64,000 nt of DNA from Tremella fuciformis (lineage: Eukaryota > Basidiomycota > Tremellomycetes > Tremellales > Tremellaceae), in NCBI GenBank assembly GCA_032768795.1, contig CP136498.1, positions 744,001 to 808,000 of the forward strand. Reading direction: 5' to 3'. Shown here piece after piece: positions 33,148 to 42,357 of the stretch; position 1 is the first letter of the stretch, and the number at the start of each line of letters is the position of its first letter. The notes beneath the pieces were generated by a model. The model made no database searches. It saw only the letters and a list, made by a program, of their open reading frames with translations, and was not told the DNA's origin. Position numbers and translations under genes: made by a program.

Positions 33148-35151
33148 GCTTTGCGTTCACCGCCTCCTCCCATTGTTTCTTGAGGGGTGACGCCATGGCC
33201 TGCTCATACGTCTTTGGGTCATTGTCCAAAGCTGCCATTGCTGACAGCATCCAGCCAAATATCTCGTCATTGCTTGCAATGTTGACCTTGCCATCGGCAA
33301 TCATTACTCGTGGCGCCCGGACTCTTTCACTGCGTCAAGGTTGGAATGGTACTGGCTCCGCAGGTACCGGTGCAGGTTGGTCTGCCTGAGCTTCTCCTGG
33401 CTTGGCTCCCCCTTCTTCTGCTACCACCTCGGGCTCTGCCCTCTCTTCCACCTCCTCTGTGACTTGCTCCCCTGAGCTTGGCTGATCGTCCAAAGATTCT
33501 ATTGGTACCGGCACTTGCTCAACTTGCTCGGTTACCTCTTCTCTTACAGGTGGATTTATGTCCGCTTGTCTTGTTGTCCTGAAAGTGACGTCCCGGCTGA
33601 AGATCACCTTTTGCGTGAGTGGAAGCCATATTGCCCATCCACTTGTGCCCGCTGGCAACCCCACCAGTCGTCCCTTCTCTGCTTTTGCGTGTGTCATATC
33701 CCCTTTCTCTCTGTTGGCCTCTGGGATCCTTACCCATGCCTCGCACCCAAAAGGATGTACATCCTCCATGCTTGGTTTGCGCTTCCACAGCACTTCCCGG
33801 GCGTCTTCCCATCCGAGCCAACTCTTGTCCTCATGTGCATGGCTTCCGTCCACTTCATTGCAAACACCCAATGTTCTCCTCCCATCTTTGCTCCAATGAG
33901 ATTTGCAGCTATCATCTCCTTCACCGTCCTGTTCATCCTCTCTGCTACTCCGTTGAGCTGAGGTGTGTATGCTGGGGTGATCTGGTGTACCAGACCTTTT
34001 TCCTGCGTCCACCTATCCCACCTCTCTCCCGAGTACTCCCCTCCATCATCAGTCCTCATGACTTTGGTTTTTGTGCTGAGGGCATTCTCAAGGAGGGCGA
34101 TGCTTTTCTGCAAGTGCCCAAGTACCTTGCTCTTCTTCTCCATTGCTCAGGGCAGAGTGATCTGGGTGAAGTTGTCTATGATTGTAACATAGTACCGCAT
34201 GTCGCTTGTGCTTGGCCTAACTGGGCCAGCCACATCGGAGTGAACAATCTCCAACGGTGTTCTGCCTCTGATGGACACGTCGTTGAACCTGAGTTGGGTC
34301 GCTTTGCTGATTTGGCAGCTCTCGCAGTTGCTTGTCTTGGACTCGAGGCCTCCCGTGATGGTGAGCCCAGTTACTCTCTCATCCCGTGCCAAATCCTTGA
34401 TGGTGGTCACTCCCAAGTGCCCCAGCGCCTCGTGCCACTCCTTCAACGTCCTTCCTCTTGTTGCTGATTCTCTGGGAGACTGAAAAACTGTGAGCGGATT
34501 GGGTGTAGGTGATAGGGAAGGGTCTCAATGAATGTTGCACACCGGGACTTGTTGAGTTCTGGTATGCCGGCTGCTGCCCCTCGTTCTGCTATCCCTCCAA
34601 ATTTCTCCAAGTGCTCTTTCATGTCTCCTTCCTCAGTCAGGAAGAGCGTCCCAACCTCTCTCCTAATCTCCTGCTTGTTTTCTGCCGACTCAAGGGGGTG
34701 AATCTCAATTAAGAGCTCCCACATCTCGAACACTGTCGTGCAGTTGAGGAGATCCAGTTGATAAGTTGTACTGACAAACCGTCGGATCTGGCCCATGGCA
34801 CGCTGATTCTTGGATTGGCAATCCAGGAGCTCTCTCCTTTTCTGGTCTGCCCCTATCCCCAAGGCTGACTTCAATTGTGCTGCTTGTAGTCGTAGCCCGT
34901 GTACTACTGACGTCAATGGTGGGTTCTCGTGCTTCGTCCACTGGCTCCGGCAGGTAGCCCAATGCTATGTCGTAACAACCAACCAAGTTGAACCAATCAA
35001 TCATGGCATTGCGCCACTGAAAGTAGTTGCCTAATCCCTTCAAAATAGGGACAAGGATGCTGATGGCAGTGCTGTTGACGGTGGTCTTGGCGGTCAACAT
35101 GATGGTGGTTGTTGTGCTCAGAGTTGCCTCTTTAGATATATCTGATTCCAA
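33148..35151 (-). pseudogene. copia F gag and integrase, protease deleted, frameshifted
   Basis: Gag at 35151-34443: LKGLGNYFQWRNAMIDWFNL, then after a frame change QIRRFVSTTYQLDLLNCTTV, an UBN2-type gag. It goes straight from FFSLPENQQQEEGR to WHEALGHLGVTTIKDLARDE (GAG-pre-integrase), so the knuckle and protease are missing. Integrase follows with NCESCQISKATQ, IVHSDVAGPVR, MRTDDGGEYSGE and NGVAERMNRTVKEM, broken by frame changes near 34145 and 33900. It then reaches the acidic, Pro-rich linker (33560-33335), and WLDAVSAMAALDNDPKTYEQ just before the inserted LTR. Confidence 0.85.
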
Positions 35152-35154
35152 ATC

Positions 35155-35199
35155 TGTTGGTTCGCAGACGAGCTGAAGAGAGAAATCATCGTACTATCT
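35155..35199 (-). repeat. copia F 5' LTR fragment (45 bp)
   Basis: Nearly identical to 30825-30869 (one difference: CGCAGACG versus CGCGGACG). It is cut at 35199 by the LTR of gypsy B. Confidence 0.85.
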
Positions 35200-35605
35200 T
35201 GTCACAGGGCCAAACCGGTGGTCAACTGATAGGCCCTCTCACACGTGCTCTCTGTTGATCTCTATCTCTGTCCTCCACGAGAAGGTATGTCCTACAGCCT
35301 CTCGTGCGTCGACAACACGGCTGCGCCGTTACTTCCTATCCATGGGACTCAATACCACGGTGCTAAGAACGGTCTACGGGTGAGGACTTGTATATATATC
35401 ACCCGTGCTCTCCTCTGCACCGCCTCGGGCTTACTCCTTGAAACACCATTGACGAGGCTCGAGCTCTAGAGTCGTTGAGGCTACACAAGGCTCGTTGAAG
35501 CTACTCAAGGCTCGACGATATGCTCACGTGCTTAGCAGGCGTGCTGGGCTGGAACAAAGGTTGTAGGCGTGCACTGGTGATCATGGAGGCGTGGCCGACG
35601 TGACA
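35200..35605 (-). repeat. gypsy B 3' LTR (406 bp)
   Basis: Plus-strand ends TGTCACAGGGCC and CCGACGTGACA, typical TG...CA. The conserved polypurine block lies next to it at 35606-35640. It carries GGCTCGACGAT- and GCTCGTTGAAG-type motifs around 35450-35530, and a TATATATA run at about 35390. Confidence 0.8.
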
Positions 35606-35640
35606 CTCTGCCTCCCTCTGAAATCAAGCTCCTGCGAGAT
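35606..35640 (-). promoter_or_regulatory. gypsy B polypurine tract and conserved upstream block
   Basis: On the minus strand TCTCGCAGGAGCTTGATTTC is followed by AGAGGGAGGCAGAG and then the LTR TGTCACG. The first part is shared with A and C although the surrounding sequence is not. Confidence 0.7.
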
Positions 35641-36107
35641 GGCGGGCAAGGTGGGGCAGCTTGTATGGCCTGGGCCTTTGCTCCCCCCTTGCGCTAGGCC
35701 GTATCTTTTGGTCATCCCTCGCAGGGCCGGACTCGAGGGTCTGTGGGTACTCAAGCAGAGTGTAGTCTTGTCGACAATCCGTCTTGTTCGCTCGAGGTCT
35801 CATGCCGCTGATGCCATCCTTCCAGGCATTGTTGGGGCGCAGGCTGGGTTGCCGATGTACAGAGGACGATGGGGTTTGTGTGTGTGTTGACCTCGAGTCG
35901 ACCTCGGCCACAAGGCCGGGGTCAAATCGCCCAATGCGGAAGTCGCCGCGAGATAACCGGTGTTTGCCGCTTTGCGCTACGCCCTTCTGTCGATCATGTT
36001 GCTTGTTGCCAGGCAACAAGCCGCCAGACTGTCGTGAAAAGTTGTGTTGCCTGCTCTTGTCCTCAACTGCCCTCCTGTTGCTTGTCACCGCCATGCCCTC
36101 TTCAAAT

Positions 36108-36129
36108 GATATAAGCTGTCCTCGTCGAG
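36108..36129 (+). promoter_or_regulatory. TATA-like box and CTCGTCGAG palindrome before the B antisense gene
   Basis: GATATAAG (36108-36115) lies about 60 bp before the ATG at 36175, and a CTCGTCGAG palindrome (36121-36129) lies just downstream of it. The antisense gene thus seems to have its own promoter inside the element. A regulatory role of the palindrome is inferred. Confidence 0.4.
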
Positions 36130-36174
36130 GCTACTCGTCCCGTCCAATCCAAACTCCCAACTTGTCAACGCCAC

Positions 36175-37966
36175 ATGTTCTCCAATTCCACCGACCCTAT
36201 TCTCAAGGTTGTTGTGAAGGGCAATCCGCTCAGACTGGTCACCATGACCAAATCCCCATCCCCTTGTCCCTCAACGCCGCCATCCTCTCCTCAGCCGGCA
36301 GTCCCCGCTCCCCCTCCTAGGCTGTTCCCTACCTGGGCAGTCCGTCCTTGCTCTCCAGAGCCCACACCAGTCGAGGAGATCGACGACCTCGTCGATGAGC
36401 TCGACTCGGACACCGCCAGTGTTGCGCTGAGCGGTAAGTGAATATTGAGCCACCATGCTGCTTGTGTTGACGCCCAGGGCGTACGGCAATCTTGCGCTCG
36501 GTTGCTGATATCCACGCCAAGATCCGCCGTTACCAGGGGGGGGGTCAGACCCGCTCGGGAGGGTAGCTGTGCTACCTTGTTGACATCAAGCGGTTATTTG
36601 AGCACGTCGCCCTCAACATCCGACGCGTCTTTTGCGGGCGAAAGACGCTATTGGATGGCGCAATCCTTGCCGTTCAAGCCGGTCTCGCCGCGGCCCCTTT
36701 GTCCCTACGTTGGTGGGGGGACTGGTTCCCCCATCGTTCCGCCGTTACCCCCCTATCCTTCCCGACCCCCTCGAGCCGCCCATCATCTCCCTGCCTTCCC
36801 CGTCTGTCCTTCCGCCGCCCCACGCACCGACACCGATGCCGGTCGTCACTCCTCGTTGCCGTCGACGAATTGACTCGCCCGATTTGCCAGGCAATACTCC
36901 TTTGCCGACCATCCCTCCTCCTCTCACCCCCGCCTCGAAGCGTCGCCGCACGTCTCCTTCCGGCGGCATGTACTCCTCGCGTCTGCGGTTGGCGTCCACC
37001 CGATATCTTGGAGTGGCCAACGTTGCCAACGCTCTGCCGGCTGCCGTGGATGACACGCCCTGAAGGGGGTGTAGGAGAAGGCGATGTCAAGGGGAGCATT
37101 TCGACGGGAGAGGGATCCGATGCGGGCAGCAAAGGATCCGATGGGGGGGGAGAGCGAGACCTTGTCAAGGGTTGTCGAGGCTGGTCCTCAAGTTTGGTGC
37201 AGGAACGCGCAGGACCGCGCCTATTTCGGTACGTGTGTTGCCTGCTGGAGGTCTCAACTCATTTTAAGGCCCGTTCTACCCGTCCATTGGCCGAGGCTCA
37301 AATCGGACGCTCCCGTGGGCCCTTGTGTGTTATCATCTTCTGTCCTTCCCAAGCTCGTCGCTGATCCTGTAGACCCAGGCAAAAGGCCGGCCCATTTGCA
37401 CTCTCACCGGCCGCCAACGATGCCAGAGGTGTCAAGCGGATGATTTGCCGTGCCGAGTCCTAGACGGTGGAGGGCCAAACGTGAAATGTTACACGTGTGG
37501 CACTGCCACGGGTTGCACTTCCAACCCCAGCACTACCCCTTGACAACCCGCCGGCTCATCCTTGACACCCAGTGCTCGCCGCGCCGTGAGTTTTGCGGAT
37601 GGCAGTCCGTCGTCACCGCTCCCCGTCGTCCGCCCATCTGCCTTTGCCGACCAACTGCGCCGGTCGGTTTGTCAACCCGTGCCGTCCCCGGCGCCACCTC
37701 TGGTGCAGCCGCCGACGCCGCCGCCGCCGCCGACTCCTGCCCGTCCATCCGTACCCGCTGCCTTATCGTGGACCCCCTCGACAAGGCTAGACATTGGTGT
37801 TTGTCAACATTATGTCACGCTGGCGCAGGCCAACCCAGCGGATAGGGCCTACCACGTCCAGGAGGCGAGGCATCACGCGGGGCTCCTGGGGCTGGATTCC
37901 AGGGCGATGGTGGGCCCGATGTTCGACAACGTGCCGGTGGCGAGCGGGTCGGGATTGCAAATGTAG
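36175..37966 (+). CDS. antisense accessory gene of gypsy B (Zn2Cys6-like)
   Basis: ATG at 36175. Exon 1 ends in an acidic segment (VEEIDDLVDELDSDTASVAL) at an intron 36434-36477 (GTAAGTG...TTGACGCCCAG). The next exon reads AILRSVADIHAKIRRYQGGG. The middle is Pro/Ser-rich with a basic patch (ASKRRRTSPSGG) and needs further splices or has frame errors. Then DRAYFG, an intron starting GTACGTG (about 37229), FYPSIGRGSNRTLPWA, another intron ending CCTGTAG (about 37374), and the cysteine motif CQRCQADDLPC...KCYTCGTATGC: C-x2-C-x6-C-x11-C-x2-C-x5-C. The C-terminus is helical (NPADRAYHVQEARHHAGLLG) with the stop at 37964-37966. It is convergent with pol, whose stop is 134 bp away. The exon pair around the Cys motif aligns with gene A. 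The middle exons are not fully solved. Confidence 0.62.
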
Positions 37967-38100
37967 ATAGTGTACATAGTTCTTTCTCAGCTCATGTTCA
38001 TACACCGTGTTCTTCATGTTGTACAGGGGATGCAGGAATTGGACTCAGCTTGGGTGACAAATCTCGATCCAGATCATCGTCACCGCCAGTAGTCCATGCG

Positions 38101-41100
38101 TCATATTCCTCTTGGTTTCCCGGGGTTTCTCTTGTGGAAGCTCTCGACGTTTTCAAGAACACCAGTAATGTTCTCAACTGGTTCCCAAGTCGTCTCCTCA
38201 TCTGTTCCTTCGTACCCCACCCACTCGACAAGGTACTGAACTTTCTTGCCCCTTTTTCTAGAGTCGACAACGTTCTTCACCTCATAGCTAGGGCCCTCGT
38301 CGTCTACTTCCACTGGTGGCGGAGGGTCGCAGGTCTGTCCAGGGATTGTCGGCGGGTGGTACGGTTTGAGGCGGAGGACGTTGAAGATCGGGCTCACTCT
38401 CATTGTCAATGGCAACTCCAGCTTGTACGTTGATGGCCCAGTCTTAGCGAGGATCTTGTATGGTCCCCCCCATTTGATGTCAAGCTTCTCCAAGGGTCGT
38501 CGAGTCTTGATGTTTTCCATCGACAACATGACCATCTCACCCACTTTCAAGACTGGCGCTTCCCTTCTCTTTGCATCGTAATACTTGGCGTATCGCTCAT
38601 TGGCTTGCTGTATGGCTTGCTGGCAAGATCGATGCACCTTGTCGAGGGACCCAAGCTTTTCCTTGACCGACGGTATCTCCGCGTGCTCGGCTCCCTCTCT
38701 CAGATCATCCGTCCATTGCGGCGGGTACCCAAAGTTTGCCTCGAACGGGCTCATCCTGATCGCAGAGTGCTGGGTGTTGTTATAGGCGAAAGCTGCACTC
38801 TGCAGGAGACTCGACCAGTTGTCCTGCTTGTGATTGCAGATTACCCGTAGGTACTGCTCGAGGACCTGATTAACTCGCTCTGTCTGCCCGTCGGTTTGAG
38901 GAGGGAAAGCCGTTGACAGGTTGATCTTGATGCCCAGGGCTCCACACAGCGCTCCCCATACTCGACTAGTGAACTTGCTCCCTTGATCAGATACAATGGA
39001 TCTCGGCAACCCATGCTGCGCGACGACGCTGTTGATGATGAGATCGACAAGTCCTGCCGTCGTGAGGCGAGTTGTAGTTGGCACAAAGATAGCCCACTTC
39101 GTCAATCGGTCTACCACGACGAGGATGGAGTTGAAACCCTGGCTGCCGGGGAGTTCCTCAATGAAGTCCATGGAGATCGCTTGCCACGGGCCTTCCGGGA
39201 CTTTGAGACTCTGGAGAAGGCCGTGAGGACGCTGCCGGCTCGTCTTCGTCCTCTGGCAGATGGCACAGCCCCTTACATAGGCCTCAACATCCCGTCGCAG
39301 CCCCAGCCAACAGACATCCCTCCTGAGCAACTCCAGCATTTTGGTGATTCCAGGGTGTCCCGCTAGTCCCCTCATGTCAATCCCGCATCGCCCGGAGTTG
39401 CCCATCGCCCTTGCTAGTGAGGTATAGCCATCCATTGAGTCGCAGGGCCCCGCCAACCTCTATCTGAGCCCGCGTGGGCTCGTCAAGGCCCATCCTTTGA
39501 GCCAGCCCAAACAACTTGGGAAATCCCATCGCATCAATCACCACCCCGTTCTCCTCTTTCTTGATCCTCTCCAACTCTTCTCCAGCATGCTCAAACTCCT
39601 CATCTTCCTCCCAGATGCCCCGAGTACCCGTCCGCGGATCCTCTTTTGCCTCTGGGTCTGGGCTCGATGAGGCTCGTCGAGGCTCCTCAATGAGTGCCCG
39701 AAGCATGTACCCCAGCGACGTCTCCACCATGCTTCCTTGGTCAAAACCAGGTAAGGCCTGCACTTGTTGCTCTTCCAGGTCTAGCCCATCAGGCTTATGA
39801 TCAGGTCTCCTTGACAGAGCGTCTGGGTAGGCCGCCTTGAGGCCAGGTCGATACACAATTCGGAAGGAGAACCCTGCCAGGGCGTCGACCCATCGGGCAA
39901 CCCGGCCACTCAGTTTCCTCGGCTCCATCCAGTAGCTGAGATTATGGTGATCCGTGAGGACCGTACAGCTCACTTGCAACAGGAGATGCCTCTTTCGCTT
40001 GAACACCATCACTATTGCCAGAAACTCCTTCTCTGTTGTTGTCCAATTCAGCTCTGCCCCGGAGAACAACCCAGATTCAATGGCCACTGGATGCTTGAGC
40101 CTCGTTGAGGGGTTGATTTGCGATATCACGAATCCGCATCCGTGGAGCAAGGCCTCCGTCTGCACGATTGTCTTGAATGAGGGATCGAAGTGGGCCAACA
40201 CAGGCGGCTCGCTCATTTGTCTCTTGATCTCCTCGAAGGCCCTTGCCTGCATATCTCCCCATCCAAACGGAACCCCTTTCTTCGTCAGCAGCACTAGGGG
40301 CAGCGCTACCTTGGCGAAGTTTGGTACGAAGCGGCGGTAGTAGTTCGCCAGACCCAAGAACCGACGTACTTCTAGTAGGTTGCTTGGTGCAGGGAAGTCG
40401 ATGACGCCTTTCACGTACCCCGGGTTCGCTTCTACGCCTTCTCGAGAGATGACAAAGCCCAGAAAGTCGACCTTCCTCTTCTCAAACTCGGATTTCGACC
40501 CTTTCACGTACAGTCCCGCCTTCTGCAGCGCCTCAAGTACCGCCTTTGTGAGGGAACGAAGCTTGTCGAGGCTCTTGGCGTGGACCAAGATGTCGTCGAT
40601 GTAGATGACCACTCCTTGCCCAACAAACTCTCTCAGTACCTCGTTAAGGAAGTGCTGGAAGACTGCTGATGCGTTCTTCAAGCCATCTCGCACAACCAAG
40701 GACTTGAACATCCCTAGAGGCGTCCTGAAGGCGGTATAGGCTTTGTGCCCTAACGCCATGCAAAGAAGCTGGTAGGCTCCCGGTAGGTCAAACTTGGTGT
40801 ACCACTCTGACTCCGCCAGATCGGCTGTGACTTGGGAGATCAGCGGCAAGGGATACGCGTCCGACACAGTCGCTTCGTTGAGCTTCCGATAATCCACCAC
40901 CATCCACCATTCCCCAGCAATCTTCTTGGGGACAAAGAAGCTCGGAGACCCATACGCCGCATTTGATGGCCTGATCTTGCCCGCCGCTTGTTCTCTGGCA
41001 AGGAGCTCCCTGAGTGCTCTCATCTGATCCGGCGACAGTTGATAAAGTGGTGCAACCCGCAGCTCCGCGCCTTCCTTCAGTCTAATGCGCAGGCCGTATA

Positions 41101-41839
41101 CTCAACTTGGCGGGAGCGTGTTGGCGGGTCGACGAGGATGGAACACATCGAGGAACTTGTGGTAGTACTCTGGAACAATCCTTTGCACCGCCTGGGATTC
41201 CTCCTCCAACAGGGTGTACTTGTCAGACCCTAGGTGCCCATCCAAACGCCTCACCACTTCCTTGAGCTCATCGGTGACAGTCCCCCGCAGCCGTTCTGCG
41301 GCGAGCCTGTTCTGCTCCCACCGGTTGATCCGCAGGGGAATGTGGTTTGGGGAGCGCCTACGAGGCTGCCCCGCTCGTTTTCCCCTTCCCGTGCTCCCAC
41401 TGGTACCCAAAATGGCCAGTTCACTTGTAGCAGCCTCGATGACCGTCGACGAGGCTATCCCTTTTTCTCTACGGGTAGCTTCCATGGTCCCCATGTCCAT
41501 GACTACTTTCTTTCCTTGCATCCAGTCGTACCCCAGCACAACGTCTGCGCCTGCAAGCCGCGTAACCGCTAGCCGTTCTTCGCTTGTTTCCCCAAGCGCC
41601 TCCACCAGAGCCACCACCTCATGGGTGATTTCTCCCGCAGATGACGGTTTGCCGCCGAACAAGAGGACCTTGCGGGGCCGGTCCAACCTCTGTTGGGCCA
41701 TGCCCTGGCCTTCTGCGTAGTCCTGGTCAATGAAGGTCCCGCCAGCGCCTGTATCTAACAGTATGCAGGCGGCCGTCCCATCCACTTTTCCTGCTACGAC
41801 AGCTTGATGCCTTCCTAGCCTGTAAGCCTCACCGCTCAT
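38101..41839 (-). pseudogene. gypsy B pol (PR-RT-RH-IN-chromodomain), inactivated
   Basis: Minus strand. Protease ILLDTGAGGTFIDQ near 41760. After IHPRR-like DVFHPRRPANTLPPS a TGA (41102-41104) breaks the frame before YGLRIRLKEGAELRVAPLYQ. RT: RPSNAAYGSPSFFVPKK, VVDYRKLNEATVSDAYPLPL, VIYIDDILVHAKS. RNase H begins QTEALLHGCGF where A has QTDASVYGWGF, so its first catalytic Asp is Glu. A frame change lies between 39456 and 39377. Integrase zinc region GHPGITKMLELLRRDVCWLG...CAICQRTK, core SMDFIEELPGS, DQGSKFTS, QTDGQTERVNQVLEQ, and chromodomain SYEVKNVVDSRKRGKKVQYL, ending at 38101. Confidence 0.9.
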
Positions 41840-41991
41840 GCATTCCTCAGCATCACTAGCACTCTGTACAGACTCCAGGTCCTCTGCTTTTTCTTCATGT
41901 CGGTCTTCCTCAACGAGGTAAGCGGACCCCGTCGAAGGTGGGTGAGAGGGCGATGGATTAGAGGATTTGAGAGGTGAAGTTGGGTGTTCAG
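41840..41991 (-). other. truncated upstream part of gypsy B pol/gag
   Basis: Coding-like continuation of B without a recognisable motif, ending abruptly at the copia G LTR. Confidence 0.45.
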
Positions 41992-42338
41992 CGACGGAAT
42001 CTTAGCTCTGAGGCAATGGGATTCCGGTCACCTGTTGCCCGCTCAGCACTTGCTATGAGTGATGCATTCGGACTTACCTGTTGCCCGCTCAGCACTTGCT
42101 ATGAGTGATGAGGAGGGCAACAGGCGGCGGCATTCTACAAGGTCGTCGAGGGTGTTGGCGTTATAGGCGGCGTTATCGTTGGTGGCAGCCTCTCTGCCTC
42201 GTCGAGGGTGAACCTCGTCGAGGCACAACCTCGTCGAGGGTGAACCTCGTCGAGGCACAACCTCGTCGAGGATCTAACCTCGACGAGGTTGCTCGAAGAT
42301 GAGTCAAGCTCATGTGAGCGTACCACCTATTTCCGTTG
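41992..42338 (-). repeat. copia G 3' LTR (347 bp)
   Basis: On the minus strand CAACGGAAATAGG...GATTCCGTCG, the same unusual ends as in E. It is the long subtype, and it carries an expanded array of six CCTCGWCGAGG palindromes (42197-42295), against three to four in the other LTRs of this family. Confidence 0.9.
42190..42298. repeat. expanded CCTCGWCGAGG palindrome array
   Basis: Six copies of CCTCGTCGAGG or CCTCGACGAGG, alternately spaced by GCACAA and GTGAA-type linkers. The copy number differs among the LTRs of this family (three or four in E and the solo LTR), so the array expands and contracts. Confidence 0.9.
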
Positions 42339-42357
42339 CCTCCCCTCGTGAGCATGT

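Larger units (their letters stand above)
30825..35199 (-). mobile_element. Ty1/copia element F, degraded and interrupted
   Basis: Order on the minus strand: 5' LTR fragment 35199-35155, gag, (protease missing), integrase, RT, RNase H, 3' LTR 30947-30825. It was invaded by an E-family element now reduced to a solo LTR (32879-33147), and by gypsy B, whose LTR (35200) cuts its 5' LTR. It is therefore older than both. Confidence 0.88.
35200..41991 (-). mobile_element. chromodomain Ty3/gypsy element B, 5' part lost
   Basis: 3' LTR 35200-35605, polypurine block 35606-35640, antisense gene 36175-37966 (plus), pol 41839-38101 (minus). Gag and the 5' LTR are missing: at 41992 the sequence changes to the LTR of copia G. 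Pol is closely related to that of A but carries stops and a frame change, so B is older and dead. Confidence 0.88.

Noticed and set aside
42190..42298. Regularly spaced palindromes considered as a CRISPR array
   Set aside because: The spacers are also repeated, the host is eukaryotic, and the array lies inside an LTR.
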